A stretch of 64,000 bases of DNA from Halosolutus halophilus (GCF_022869805.1 NZ_CP094974.1:4340001-4404000); one strand, 5' to 3'; positions 8,155 through 17,349 are shown, counted from the stretch's first letter. The notes: a model not told the origin generated them from the letters alone. Translations and numbers: made by a program.

Positions 8155-10034
8155 CGTTCGAACCTCCCGCCGACCCGATCGACGACGACGAAGCTCGCGG
8201 CAGTAACGACCAGCAGGACGGTCCCCATGGCGATCGCGGGCCCCGATCGGCGTCCGAGATAGCGTTCGACGGCCACCGGCATCGTGTACGAGTCGGTCCC
8301 GCTGGCCAAAATCACCGTCGAAGAGAACTCCCCGATCGAGATGGCGAAGGCGAAAGCGGCGCCGGCGACGATCCCGCTCGCGACGAGCGGGAGTTCGACG
8401 TCCAGCAGTGCTCGGTACCGCGAGGCACCGAGCGCCCGTGCGGATTCGACCATCGCTGGATCGAGGTTCGCGAGCAGCGGGGAGACGTTGCGCGTGACGA
8501 AGGGGTAGGCCGCGACGGCGTGAGCGGCGACGATGGCGACCGCACCGGTCACCTGGAGCCGCCAGCCGCCGGGCAGGGAGATTCCGAAGACCAGCCCCTG
8601 CAGGAGCCCGATCCCGAAGACGATCCCGCTGACCGCGAGGGGAACCATCGCGAGCGTGTCGACGATCGTCCCGGCGCGACCCGCACGCGCGGTCAGCACC
8701 GAGATCACGACACCCATCGGGACGGCGATCGCGAGCGTGCCCACCCCGAACAGCAGCGAGTTTCGGATGGCCGGCAGCGGCTTGGTCTGGAACGATTCGC
8801 CCTCGAGCTGGCGCTCGAGCAGGAACGAGAAGTGGCGAAGCGTGAGCCCGCTCCCGTCCGTGATGCTCCCGATCACGAGACTCGCCATGGGTCCGACGAA
8901 GACGATCAGGGCGACGACGCCGTAGCCGACGATCGCGAGTCGGCGGGGAGTGAGCGCCGTCCGAACGGTCGGAAAGAGCGGCTCCTTCGGCGGCGGGGAC
9001 GCGGCCCGGGCCAGCCCGGACTGGGCGGACTCGTACCGGAGGTAGGCGTAGGTCAGCCCCAGCGAGAGGATCGTCTCGAGGACCGCGAGCGTGGCGGCCT
9101 CGGTGTAGGCCAGCCGCTGAACCCGATCGTAGATCCAGACCTCGACCGTCGCGAGCTGGAGGCCGCCGAGCGCGAGCACGATCGGGAACGTCATGAACGT
9201 GAAGATGAACGTGAGCAGCGCGCCGGTGAGGACGGCCGGCCGGAGCTGCGGGACGACCACGTCGAGGAACGCGCGCCGTTCGCTGGCCCCGAGGCTGCGG
9301 GCGGTATCGACCGTTCGCACGTCGACGGACTCCCAGGCGGCGACGGTGACCCGGGCGACCAGCGGCGCGTTGTAGAAGGCGTGAGCGACGATCACGATCG
9401 CGAGCGGATTCCACTCGATGAAGGGGAACGGGCCGACGCCGGCCGGCCCGACCAGGGAGTTGAGCGTCCCAGTCCGGCCGAACATCGCGTAGAAGCCGAC
9501 CGCGACCATAATCCCGGGAAGGACGAAGGGGAGGATCGTCAGCGATCGGAGGGTACGCCGGCCGCGGAACTCGAAGTTCGCGAGCACGTACGCGGCGGGC
9601 AGTCCGAGCGCGACGCTCGCGATCGTCGAGAGCGCCGCCTGGTAGGCCGTAAAGCCGAACAGCCCCGTGCGGACGCCGGGTGCGTCGATCCGGAGCCACG
9701 GGACCCCCAGTCCGACGCCGGGGATCGGGTACTCGATCGACAGGGAGATAGAGACGGCCCCGAGCCAGCCGAGCAGCGCGCCGAGGTGGCTCCCGATCGC
9801 GAGCGGGTCGGCGAAGACGTCCGCGAGGACCCCGAAGTAGAACGGATCGGTCAGCACCTCGTGGAACGCCGCGAGCGTCGGCACCCCGTCGTCGACGACG
9901 GCGTCGACGAAGACGACGCCGACCGGGAGATACAGCATGACGCCGAGGACGCCGGCCGTCGCGATCGCCGCCAGCGAGAGCACGTGTCGCGCGAGCCAGG
10001 TGCGGCCCCCGGCGAGTCGACCCGATCGTGACAC
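8151..10034 (-). CDS. thiP: Thiamine-type ABC transporter permease, two fused permease domains
   Basis: A 627-residue membrane protein starting at GTG 10034, 4 bases after the binding-protein stop. Two BPD_transp_1 domains are fused in tandem, as in ThiP and FbpB: the first has its EAA loop as ARSLGASERRAFLDVVVPQLRP and the second as ARALGASRYRALLDVELPLV. Around twelve hydrophobic segments are visible, with a hydrophilic joint SAQSGLARAASPPPKEP. Each EAA loop contacts the ATPase. The single long chain replaces the usual two permease subunits. Confidence 0.93.
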   Translation of the reverse strand: MSRSGRLAGGRTWLARHVLSLAAIATAGVLGVMLYLPVGVVFVDAVVDDGVPTLAAFHEVLTDPFYFGVLADVFADPLAIGSHLGALLGWLGAVSISLSIEYPIPGVGLGVPWLRIDAPGVRTGLFGFTAYQAALSTIASVALGLPAAYVLANFEFRGRRTLRSLTILPFVLPGIMVAVGFYAMFGRTGTLNSLVGPAGVGPFPFIEWNPLAIVIVAHAFYNAPLVARVTVAAWESVDVRTVDTARSLGASERRAFLDVVVPQLRPAVLTGALLTFIFTFMTFPIVLALGGLQLATVEVWIYDRVQRLAYTEAATLAVLETILSLGLTYAYLRYESAQSGLARAASPPPKEPLFPTVRTALTPRRLAIVGYGVVALIVFVGPMASLVIGSITDGSGLTLRHFSFLLERQLEGESFQTKPLPAIRNSLLFGVGTLAIAVPMGVVISVLTARAGRAGTIVDTLAMVPLAVSGIVFGIGLLQGLVFGISLPGGWRLQVTGAVAIVAAHAVAAYPFVTRNVSPLLANLDPAMVESARALGASRYRALLDVELPLVASGIVAGAAFAFAISIGEFSSTVILASGTDSYTMPVAVERYLGRRSGPAIAMGTVLLVVTAASFVVVDRVGGRFER

Positions 10035-10038
10035 GGCG

Positions 10039-11169
10039 CTACTGGCTGGCGAACTCCCGCGCCCAGTCGTCGACCCACCCGTCGAGGTTGCCCCGAAGGC
10101 GGTCGTAGCCGAGCGTCACCGCTTCCGGCGGCTCGTGGGCGTACTGGTCGAACGCCTCGTCGAGATCGACGAACTCGTCCTCCACGGCGGGGAACTGGAC
10201 GTTCCGCTGGGCGATCTCGGCCTGGGCGTCGTTCGAGAGGACGAAATCGAGGAACTCGTAGGCGAGATCGACCTTCGAAGCGCGCTCGAAGATCCCCATC
10301 GTCTCGGGGTTCGCGTACCCCTGATCGTCCAGGAACGCGACCTGGTGGCGACTCATATCGTACCCCTCGTCCGCGGCGAACACCTGGTCGGTCGAGTAGG
10401 AGACGACCATCGGCCGTTCTTCCTGCATGTAGGCCCCGTAGTAGGATTCGCTCCAGTCGTCGAGGATGCGGACGCCGTTGTCCGCGAGGTCCCGCCAGTA
10501 GTCGAGGTAGCCGTCCGCGCCGTAGGCGTCGATCGTCCACAGCAGGAACGCCTGCCCGGGATCGGAGGTCTGGGCGTTCTGGGCGAGCAGCGCGTCCGCG
10601 TACTCGGGGTCGATCAGGTCGTCGAACGTCCCCGGTTCGTCGACCACGGTCTCGTCGTACACGAGGCTGATGTAGCCCGTGTCGTAGGCCAGCACGCGGC
10701 CGTGCGGGTCCCCCACGTCGAGCCCGTCGCGGATGCGATCCGATCGATCGATCCGATCGGCGTTGAGTTCGCGAAAGAGGCCGCCCGCCGAGAGGCTATC
10801 GTCGATACGAGCGAGATCGTCGACGTTGATCCCGAGGTAGAGGTCGGCGTCGAGATCCGCCTCCTGCCGTTCGCGCTGGATGTAGTGATTGATCCCCGAT
10901 TCGGGGACCGTCCACTCGAGTTCGGCGTCGGGAAACTCCGCCTCGAACTGCTCTTTGAGCCACGGGCCCGCGGGGTTCTCGCCGTCGACCATCGACTCGT
11001 AGGTTGCGACCCGCAGCGTCCCCTCGAGGTCGGGATCGTCGGGCTCCGGATCCCCGTCCGCCGTGTCGTTCCCCGGCCGTTCCTCGTCCTCGTCGTCGCG
11101 AGTGAGACAGCCGCCGAGGCTCGCGACCGCTCCCGCACCGACAGAACCGATGACCGTTCGCCGTTTCAT
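10039..11169 (-). CDS. thiB: Thiamine ABC transporter substrate-binding lipoprotein
   Basis: A 376-residue protein starting at the ATG at 11169. A CTTAAG box at 11193-11198 lies about 27 bases upstream, consistent with a leaderless transcript. The N-terminus MKRRTVIGSVGAGAVASLGGCL is a twin-arginine signal with a lipobox ending at Cys, so it is a lipid-anchored extracellular protein. The mature part (GTLRVATYESMVDGENPAGPWLKEQFE, then DADLYLGINVDDLARID) follows the ThiB/TbpA pattern. It is the first gene of a three-gene import operon. Iron-binding FbpA-like proteins are related, but the ESMVDG and GLDN-like segments favour thiamine. Confidence 0.88.
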   Translation of the reverse strand: MKRRTVIGSVGAGAVASLGGCLTRDDEDEERPGNDTADGDPEPDDPDLEGTLRVATYESMVDGENPAGPWLKEQFEAEFPDAELEWTVPESGINHYIQRERQEADLDADLYLGINVDDLARIDDSLSAGGLFRELNADRIDRSDRIRDGLDVGDPHGRVLAYDTGYISLVYDETVVDEPGTFDDLIDPEYADALLAQNAQTSDPGQAFLLWTIDAYGADGYLDYWRDLADNGVRILDDWSESYYGAYMQEERPMVVSYSTDQVFAADEGYDMSRHQVAFLDDQGYANPETMGIFERASKVDLAYEFLDFVLSNDAQAEIAQRNVQFPAVEDEFVDLDEAFDQYAHEPPEAVTLGYDRLRGNLDGWVDDWAREFASQ

Positions 11170-11369
11170 TACTCGGTTGTTCCACTGTGTGATCTTAAGC
11201 GTCGTGGTCGGTCGCAGCCGTTCCGATCGTTCCGGGCCACGAGCCGACAGCACCGTCGTGACCGATCGAGGAGCGGTTCCAGCCGATCGAGCGACCGTCC
11301 CCGTTCTCAACTCGAACTGATGGGTCACCGAGTCCGAAGGGTTTTACTCGCCGGGTGAGACCCACGTGT

Positions 11370-12530
11370 GTGACGGCGAATACGATCGATCCTGCGGGCG
11401 GTGATCCCGACCCTGCGGGCGGCGACGCACGTGCCGATGCGACCCGCCGGTACGTCCTGGCGGGCGTCGTCGCGCTGCTCGGACTCGTCACCGGGGTGAT
11501 CCTCCTCGAAGTGCTCGGGACGATCCTGATCGCGCTGACGGTCGCGTACGTCCTGATGCCGGTCCACGGGTGGCTCGTCAGGCGCGGTCTCACCGAGTGG
11601 ACGGCTGCCGTGGCGGCTACCCTGCTCGGGTTCGTCGGCGTCGTCGCCGTCTTTTCGCCGATCGCGGCGACGCTGTACTTTCGGATCGACGAGATCATCG
11701 CCGTCGTCGACGAACTCCCCCGGGAACTCCCGATCACGGTTCTCGACGCGACCTACACGATCGAGGCCGGACAGGTCCAGACGCTCGCGATCGACAACCT
11801 GAGCGGGGCTGCGGTGTCGTTCGCGTCGGCACTGCCGGTCCTCGCGATCAAGTTCGCACTGTTCGTCATCCTGCTGTTCGCGCTGTTGCTGAAAGGTGAC
11901 GCCGCCGGGCGGGCCGCCGTCGCTCCGGTCCCACACGGCTACCGCGACGTCGTTTACGCGCTGGCGAAACGCGCCCGCGAGACGCTGTACGCGATCTACG
12001 TCCTTCAGCTCGCGTCGTCGGTCGCGACGCTCGTCGTCGGCTATCCGGTGTTCTTCGCCCTCGGCTACGACATGGCGTTCAGCCTCGCGCTCATCGCCGC
12101 GATCCTGCAGTTCGTCCCGATCATCGGGCCGAGCCTGCTCGTCGTCCCGATCGCGATCTATCACGTCACCGCCGGCGAACTGGTCGCGGCGACGCTCGTC
12201 GGGGTCTTCGGACTCGTGCTCGTCGGCTGGCTCCCCGACGTCGCCGTCCGCCCTCGGCTCGCCCGTCGCTCCGCTGGCCTCCCGGGAAGCCTCTACTTCG
12301 TCGGCTTTACCGGCGGCCTGTTCACCCTCGGTCCGATCGGGATCGTCGTCGGTCCACTGATCGTCGCCGTCTTCGTCGAAGCCGTCGATCTGCTCGCCGA
12401 CGAGGTCAACGGCGAGGTGACGTTCACGGAACTCGCCGAAACCGGGGGTCCCGACCCGCCGGCCGACGCCGGTGAGGCGGCTCCCGCGACCCAGTCAGAG
12501 GAATCGGGCTCGCAGTTCGCTGACGACTGA
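11370..12530 (+). CDS. AI-2E family (PerM/TqsA-like) membrane transporter
   Basis: A protein of about 386 residues. GTG 11370 was chosen because TTTTAC at 11342-11347 is 27 bases upstream; GTG 11355 would add five residues. It has the eight-helix AI-2E exporter architecture: two N-terminal helices (VLAGVVALLGLVTGVILLEV, then LTVAYVLMPVHGWLVRRG), a soluble middle with TLYFRIDEIIAVVDELP, and C-terminal helices containing the conserved LALIAAILQFVPIIGPSLLVVP and YFVGFTGGLFTLGPIGIVVGPLIVA. The C-terminal 45 residues are acidic and disordered. Relatives include autoinducer-2 exporters and Na+/H+ antiporters, so the substrate is open. Confidence 0.9.
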   Translation: MTANTIDPAGGDPDPAGGDARADATRRYVLAGVVALLGLVTGVILLEVLGTILIALTVAYVLMPVHGWLVRRGLTEWTAAVAATLLGFVGVVAVFSPIAATLYFRIDEIIAVVDELPRELPITVLDATYTIEAGQVQTLAIDNLSGAAVSFASALPVLAIKFALFVILLFALLLKGDAAGRAAVAPVPHGYRDVVYALAKRARETLYAIYVLQLASSVATLVVGYPVFFALGYDMAFSLALIAAILQFVPIIGPSLLVVPIAIYHVTAGELVAATLVGVFGLVLVGWLPDVAVRPRLARRSAGLPGSLYFVGFTGGLFTLGPIGIVVGPLIVAVFVEAVDLLADEVNGEVTFTELAETGGPDPPADAGEAAPATQSEESGSQFADD

Positions 12531-12616
12531 CTCGGCGGCTGGCGAGCACGACTGCTGGTGCTCCCGAATCTGTGGGAACACCGTTACTTTTCACGCTGCC
12601 CGTCCTTTCGTCCACC

Positions 12617-13174
12617 ATGGCCACCGAACGAACCGTCATCAACGCGATCATCGGTGCCGTCGTCGGCGTCGTGCTCTCGTTCATCCCCTTCTCGACCGTC
12701 GTCGGCGGAGCCGTCGCGGGCTTTCTCGAGGGGCCGAATCCGCGCGAGGGAGCCATCGTCGGCGCACTCGCCGGCGTGATCACGTTCCTCCCGATCGCTG
12801 GAATCGCGGTCATCGCGCTCGGCGTGCTCGGCTTCGGGATGGGCGTCGCAACCGCCCCGATCGAGGGGTTCGTGGTCGCGACGTTCGTCGTCCTCGTGCT
12901 GGCGTTCGTCGTGTTCCTCTACACCGTCGGTCTGTCGCTGCTGGGCGGCTACCTGGGCGCGTACCTCGCACAGGAGTATCCGGACCAGCGCACCCGGACC
13001 CGCGATACGATCGGACTGTCGCCGGCCGATCGATCGCGTCCGGTTCGGTCCGGGTCCGTCGACCCGACCCGGCCGCCAGGCCCGTCGGGAGACTCGCCGT
13101 GGGATCGCGATAGCGAACGGGACCAGTCTCGCGAGTCCGAACCCGATCGCGATAGCGATCGGGAACGGACCTGA
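12617..13174 (+). CDS. DUF5518 domain membrane protein
   Basis: A 185-residue protein starting at the ATG at 12617. The first 125 residues contain four hydrophobic segments rich in glycine and alanine (INAIIGAVVGVVLSFIPFSTVVGGAVAGFLEG, GAIVGALAGVITFLPIAGIAVIALGVLGFGMG), with the AGFLEG...GAIVGALAG pattern typical of haloarchaeal DUF5518 proteins. The last 60 residues are a charged, disordered tail of Arg/Asp/Ser repeats (SERDQSRESEPDRDSDRER), partly generated by reiterated CGATCG-type hexamers. The function is unknown. Confidence 0.85.
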   Translation: MATERTVINAIIGAVVGVVLSFIPFSTVVGGAVAGFLEGPNPREGAIVGALAGVITFLPIAGIAVIALGVLGFGMGVATAPIEGFVVATFVVLVLAFVVFLYTVGLSLLGGYLGAYLAQEYPDQRTRTRDTIGLSPADRSRPVRSGSVDPTRPPGPSGDSPWDRDSERDQSRESEPDRDSDRERT

Positions 13175-13421
13175 CGAGTCCGGGCGGACCCCACATAGTT
13201 TGGGATCACTCGTATGTTCGTTGCGGTGATACGAAAGAGTACGGCAGGGCACCACGCCACGGCTCACTCGACGCCACGTCATCACCTGTGACAGAACCGT
13301 GGTGCTCTGCCAGGTACCCCTTTTACGCGGCCGAAATCGGCGACCAGCGCTCTCGCTCTCTCGTAGATCCGTCGTCGGTCGCGAGTGCGACCGTGAGAAC
13401 AGTGGAACTACCTGGAACGGT

Positions 13422-13784
13422 TCAGCGACCGGTGGACCGATCGCCCGAGACGTACCAGTCGGTCACCGGCCGATCGGCCCGTCGGCGACTGATCACGCGC
13501 CGGAGGTTACGGACGAACAGCGCCGGACTGTCGACCGGGAAGAGCCGCTTTGGCGAACGGAACGTCGCGATCAGCGTCCACATCGACCCCGCGGCGAGCG
13601 CACCGGCGGCGGAGAAGGTCATCCCGAGCGTGAAGAACGTTGCCGCGTAAACGAATCCGATCGCCATCGACGGCAGGCTCGTCCCAAGCGGCACGTTCGC
13701 ACTCGTATCGCGGAGCGTCGGCGCGAGAAAGACGATCGAAAGACTGCTCCCGATCATGAAGACGAGGTCTTGCCACATCATCAA
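13422..13784 (-). CDS. Small membrane protein with TrmB-type operator in its promoter
   Basis: A 120-residue protein. The start is ATG 13784 or 13778 (MMMWQDLVF or MWQDLVF). Three hydrophobic segments (about 5-22, 35-60 and 62-78) and a basic C-terminal tail (RNLRRVISRRRADRP) predict a membrane protein with the tail in the cytoplasm. Haloarchaeal homologues starting MWQDLVF are familiar to me, but their function is not. The A/T-rich stretch just upstream carries a palindrome (13791-13808), and TATTTA at about 13805-13812 lies about 27 bases from the start, so the palindrome overlaps the core promoter. Confidence 0.8.
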   Translation of the reverse strand: MMMWQDLVFMIGSSLSIVFLAPTLRDTSANVPLGTSLPSMAIGFVYAATFFTLGMTFSAAGALAAGSMWTLIATFRSPKRLFPVDSPALFVRNLRRVISRRRADRPVTDWYVSGDRSTGR

Positions 13785-13790
13785 AACAGC

Positions 13791-13808
13791 TTACTCGATT
13801 CCGAGTAA
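13791..13808. promoter_or_regulatory. Palindrome matching the TrmB motif TACT-N7-GAGTA
   Basis: TTACTCGATTCCGAGTAA is a perfect inverted repeat with 7-base arms and a 4-base spacer. It contains TACT-N7-GAGTA, the published consensus of the haloarchaeal sugar-metabolism regulator TrmB. It lies between the TATA-like element and the start of the leftward membrane-protein gene, a position that suits repression. The same half-sites and spacing recur at 58260-58277. Confidence 0.65.
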
Positions 13809-13866
13809 ATAACTCTCTCGGTATCACCAACGGTCGGGCCTCCGGACGGTCACGGACCGGTGACCG

Positions 13867-15237
13867 TCACTCGTACCGGAGCGCGTCGATCGGGTCCGTA
13901 CGCGCCGCGCGCCAGGCTGGATACAGTCCCGAGAGCACGCCGACGAGGATCCCGACGACGATCGCGAGGGCGACGTACTCGTAGGGGTAGACCAGCGGGA
14001 GTCCGATGTACCACGCGCCGAGATATCCCCCGACGAGTCCGAGCGCGGTCCCGAGGATCGCCCCGACCGTGCCGAGGATCACCGCTTCCGCGAGAAAGAG
14101 TCCGAGGACGGCCCGGTTCTGCGCACCGACGGCCTTCATGATGCCGATCTCGCGGGTGCGTTCCGTGACGCTCACGAGCATGATGTTCGCGATGCCGATC
14201 GAGCCGACCAGCAGCGAAATCGCGGCGATGCCGACGATGAAGTTCTGGAGCAGGTCGAGGACGTCCTGGAGTTGCTGGAGGAGTTCCGCGCTCGTCTGCA
14301 GGGTGACCTCGAGTCCGGCCTCGTCCATCAGCGTCCCCGCGTCGGACTCGTCGCTCTCGAGGTAGGTCGTCGCGCGCTCGCGGGCCCGCTCGACGTCCGC
14401 GTCGTCGGCCGATTCGGCTTCGACGACGATCGCGAGGAAGAGCGCGTCGTCGGCGCCGGTGTCGGGTGCCACGGTGGATCCGTTCGCTCCGGTGCCGGGT
14501 GCCGCGGTGGACCCGTTCGCTCCAGTGCCGGGTCCGAGTCCGGGACCGCCTCCGTCCCCCGCGATCGGGCCTGCAATCGCACCGCCGACCTGCTCGGTGT
14601 AGAACGGGTCCGTCGGCACGTAGACCCGCGGCGAGGGTTCGAACCCCTCGAACGGGCTCAACCCCTCGGAGGACTCGGTGATTCCGACGACGGTGACGGT
14701 GGTCCGCTGCCCTCCCTGCAGGACGATCGTGAGTTCGTCGCCGACGGAGACGTTTTCCTCGAACTGGTTCGCCACGGCGGGGTTGACCACCGCCTCGCGT
14801 TCGCCCATCTCGAACTGCCGGCCCTCGTCGAGGGAACTTTCCCTGATGTACGACGGGCCGGCCGCGACCAGCGCCTCGCTCTGGGGTGAGATTTCCTCCT
14901 CGTACACCAGCGCCTGCGTCGACAGCGGCATGTAGCCGTAGGCGGCCTCGATGTCGTCGCTCTCCTCCAGGGTGTCGAGGTCGTCCTGACTGAAGACCGG
15001 CTGGGCCCCGGCGAGCGGACCGCCCTCGGTGTCGGGTTCGGACGCCCAGCCGTAGACGTTGCGCTGGTCGTCGGGGCTGATGTCGCCGATGACCCCCGCC
15101 TGGAGGCTCGCCCCCAGCGTCACGAAGGCGATTACCGCTGCAATCCCGATCACGATCCCGAGCGTCGTCAGCGACGATCGGAGTTTGTGGCCGCGGATCG
15201 AGCGCCACGAGAGCCGGAGACTCTCGACGGGGTTCAT
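13867..15237 (-). CDS. MacB/FtsX-type ABC transporter permease
   Basis: A 456-residue protein from ATG 15237, whose ATG overlaps the ATPase stop codon by one base. It has the MacB/LolE layout: an N-terminal transmembrane helix (SSLTTLGIVIGIAAVIAFVTLGASLQ), a large extracellular domain of about 270 residues, then three C-terminal helices starting at LLQNFIVGIAAISLLVGSIGIANIMLVSVTERTREIGIMKAVGA, a classic FtsX signature. The extracellular domain contains a short Gly/Thr/Asn repeat insertion. Such exporters act mechanically to move lipids, lipoproteins or small molecules. The cargo is unknown here. Confidence 0.92.
   Translation of the reverse strand: MNPVESLRLSWRSIRGHKLRSSLTTLGIVIGIAAVIAFVTLGASLQAGVIGDISPDDQRNVYGWASEPDTEGGPLAGAQPVFSQDDLDTLEESDDIEAAYGYMPLSTQALVYEEEISPQSEALVAAGPSYIRESSLDEGRQFEMGEREAVVNPAVANQFEENVSVGDELTIVLQGGQRTTVTVVGITESSEGLSPFEGFEPSPRVYVPTDPFYTEQVGGAIAGPIAGDGGGPGLGPGTGANGSTAAPGTGANGSTVAPDTGADDALFLAIVVEAESADDADVERARERATTYLESDESDAGTLMDEAGLEVTLQTSAELLQQLQDVLDLLQNFIVGIAAISLLVGSIGIANIMLVSVTERTREIGIMKAVGAQNRAVLGLFLAEAVILGTVGAILGTALGLVGGYLGAWYIGLPLVYPYEYVALAIVVGILVGVLSGLYPAWRAARTDPIDALRYE
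14456..14534 (-). repeat. In-frame 33-bp tandem repeat inside the permease gene
   Basis: Two 33-base units (14456-14488 and 14489-14521) and a partial third encode two near-identical 11-residue blocks of the type PGTGANGST(A/V)A within the extracellular domain. The two units differ at a few positions, mostly synonymous. The unit length keeps the frame, so copy number could vary without breaking the gene. Confidence 0.85.
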
Positions 15238-16025
15238 CACCGATCGCCCCCGCTTTCTCCAGTACCGCTGGTTTCGCTTTCGCCAGTACTGTCGCTCTCG
15301 ACCGCCGGCGTCGCGTCACCGCTCGGCCCGACCGCCTCGAGTTCCTCGATCCGTTCGATCCGCCCGTCGAGCAGGTGGACGATCCGTTCGGCACGCTCGG
15401 CGACGTGGCGTTCGTGCGTGACGACGACCATCGTCGTCCCGGCGTCGTGGAACTCGGCGAAGAGATCGAGAATCTCCGCCTCGGTGTCGGTGTCCAGATT
15501 GCCCGACGGTTCGTCGGCCAGCACGATCGCGGGATCGTTCACGAGCGCGCGGGCGAGGGCCACCCGCTGGCGCTGGCCGCCCGAGAGTTCGTTCGGCATG
15601 TGGTCGACGCGGTCCCCGAGGCCGACGCGTTCGAGCAGCGTCCGGGCCCGCTCGCGGCGTTCGGTCCGATCGACGCCCTGGAACAGTTGCGGGAGGGCGA
15701 CGTTCTCCAGTGCGTTCAGTCGGGGCATGAGGTTGAACGTCTGGAAGACGAACCCGACTTCGGTCCCGCGGAGGTTGGTCCGCTCCCGATCGTCGAGTCC
15801 GCCGACCTCGCGACCGTCGACGACGACTTCGCCCTCGGTCGCGGTATCGAGACAGCCCACGAGGTTCATCAGCGTCGACTTTCCGGAGCCGCTCGGTCCC
15901 ATGATCGCGGTGTAGGAGCCCCGCGAAATCTCGAGACTAACCCCGTCGAGGGCGTGGACCGGCTGGCCGACGTGGTAGGTCTTGCGGACGTTCGAGAGGG
16001 AGACCGCCGTCTCCGACTTCACCAT
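15237..16025 (-). CDS. MacB/LolD-type ABC transporter ATP-binding subunit
   Basis: A 262-residue ATPase starting at the ATG at 16025. Walker A is GPSGSGKS (43-50), then VFQTFNLMPRLNALENV (Q-loop), ELSGGQRQRVALARAL (signature) and IVLADEPSGNLD (Walker B and D-loop). The segment GFVFQTFNLMPRL and the NLD D-loop are typical of the LolD/MacB/FtsE group. The last 30 residues are a Ser/Gly/Glu-rich disordered tail. Its stop overlaps the permease start, so the two subunits are made as a coupled pair. Confidence 0.93.
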   Translation of the reverse strand: MVKSETAVSLSNVRKTYHVGQPVHALDGVSLEISRGSYTAIMGPSGSGKSTLMNLVGCLDTATEGEVVVDGREVGGLDDRERTNLRGTEVGFVFQTFNLMPRLNALENVALPQLFQGVDRTERRERARTLLERVGLGDRVDHMPNELSGGQRQRVALARALVNDPAIVLADEPSGNLDTDTEAEILDLFAEFHDAGTTMVVVTHERHVAERAERIVHLLDGRIERIEELEAVGPSGDATPAVESDSTGESETSGTGESGGDR

Positions 16026-16162
16026 GGAGGGTGGGTCCACAACCGGATGGAAAAAGGTTCTTCCAACAGCCGTAGTCGTCCTGGTCTCGTTCGATTGACT
16101 CGCGATCGATCGACCACCTCGGAGGTGCAACGTTTTTACCGTCGCCGCTCGCTCGTCGAAGC

Positions 16163-16870
16163 ATGAAGACGGAGGGCGGATCGGACGCAGCGAAGCGCCG
16201 TGCGGGCGAACGCGCGGCCGAAGACGTCGAGGACGGCTTCGTCGTCGGGCTCGGGACGGGGTCGACGACCGCGTTCGCGATCGAGGCGATCGGCCGTCGG
16301 GTCGCGGACGGCCTCGCGGTGCAGGGGATCCCGACCTCGTTCCAGTCCCGCCAGCTCGCTCTCGACGTCGGCATCCCGCTCACGACGCTCGACGCGGTCG
16401 AGTCGATCGACCTCGCGATCGACGGTGCGGACGCGGTCGTCGACGCTCCCGGTTCGGACGCCCACGGCACGCTCGTCAAGGGCGGTGGCGCGGCCCACAC
16501 CCGCGAGAAACTCGTCGACGCGACGGCCGACCGGTTCGTCGTCGTCGCCGATCCGTCGAAACTGACCGAGCGACTCGAGCGGTCGGTTCCGCTCGAAGTG
16601 CTCCCCGCCGCCCACACCGTCGTGGCCGATCGCGTCCACGACCTCGGCGGCGAGCCGACGCTTCGGGACGCCGAACACAAGGACGGCCCGGTCGTCACCG
16701 ACAACGGGAACCTGGTGCTCGACTGTGCGTTCGGGGGAATCGAGGAGCCGGCGGCGCTCGCCGATCGGCTGTCGGCGCTCCCGGGAGTCGTCGATCACGG
16801 CCTGTTCGTCGGGCTGGTGGACACGACCTACGTGGGAACCGACGACGGGGTCGAGAGCCGTCAATACTGA
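16163..16870 (+). CDS. rpiA: Ribose-5-phosphate isomerase A
   Basis: A 235-residue RpiA that interconverts ribose 5-phosphate and ribulose 5-phosphate in the cytoplasm. Family motifs are present in order: VVGLGTGSTTAFAIEAIG (phosphate loop), GIPTSFQSRQLA, LAIDGADAVVD (catalytic Asp), LVKGGGAAHTREKLVD (Lys of the active site) and DNGNLVLDCAFG near the C-terminus. TTTTTA at 16132-16137 sits about 27 bases upstream of the ATG, so the transcript is leaderless. It is a single-gene unit convergent with a zinc-ribbon gene. Confidence 0.96.
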   Translation: MKTEGGSDAAKRRAGERAAEDVEDGFVVGLGTGSTTAFAIEAIGRRVADGLAVQGIPTSFQSRQLALDVGIPLTTLDAVESIDLAIDGADAVVDAPGSDAHGTLVKGGGAAHTREKLVDATADRFVVVADPSKLTERLERSVPLEVLPAAHTVVADRVHDLGGEPTLRDAEHKDGPVVTDNGNLVLDCAFGGIEEPAALADRLSALPGVVDHGLFVGLVDTTYVGTDDGVESRQY

Positions 16871-16922
16871 CGACGGCGTCGAGCCCGGCCCGTCCCGATC
16901 GCGGGACCCCGTTACGACCTCC

Positions 16923-17171
16923 TCAGAGCGATTCCCTGAAGCCACACGCCGGACAGGACATACTCCCGCCTTTGACGATCGTATAGCTTCGTTGACAGCG
17001 AACGCACGGACAGCCGATCGAGACCCCTGCTTCGCGGCTTACGGCCTCGACCGTCCGTTTCAGCTGCTGCTGTTGCTGTTCGAGTGCTTCGATCCGGTCG
17101 GTCAGCGCGGCGACCTCCGCGAGCAATGGCTGGTGGCGTCGCTTCGAACCGAGGGTGGAACGTGGGGACAT
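16923..17171 (-). CDS. Coiled-coil zinc-ribbon protein
   Basis: An 82-residue protein. Residues 15-45 form a short coiled coil (LLAEVAALTDRIEALEQQQQQLKRTVEAV, with a run of five glutamines), followed by a zinc ribbon whose ligands are the cysteines in GCPCVRCQRSY and SCPACGF near the C-terminus. The first Cys pair is CxxC in PCVRC. Small proteins of this kind often act as nucleic-acid or protein adaptors, but no specific role can be assigned. Confidence 0.8.
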   Translation of the reverse strand: MSPRSTLGSKRRHQPLLAEVAALTDRIEALEQQQQQLKRTVEAVSREAGVSIGCPCVRCQRSYTIVKGGSMSCPACGFRESL

Positions 17172-17349
17172 ACGTGGACTACGGCGGCGGCGGAGATAAC
17201 CGTCTCTGTCCGGGTACTGTCGTGACAGCCGGCTCGATTCTCGGGTCGGGAGCTAGTTTCGACGCGCCTGTCGCGGGTCTCGATCGGTCGGTGACGGTGG
17301 ACGTGCGGTCGCGTCGGTCGGTGAGCGAGGGCCCGACCCGTGGCGGCGT

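Noticed and set aside
8520-10031. 503-codon plus-strand frame opposite the thiP permease
   Set aside because: Composition is almost all Arg, Asp, Glu and Gly in repetitive order, which is the complement of hydrophobic codons in the real permease gene.
11170-11369. TPP riboswitch upstream of the thiamine transporter
   Set aside because: The promoter is leaderless (TATA about 27 bases from ATG 11169), leaving no room for a riboswitch.
13850-15394. 514-codon minus-strand frame over the ABC permease
   Set aside because: The Arg/Gly-rich translation has no motifs and overlaps the clear FtsX-type permease in another frame.
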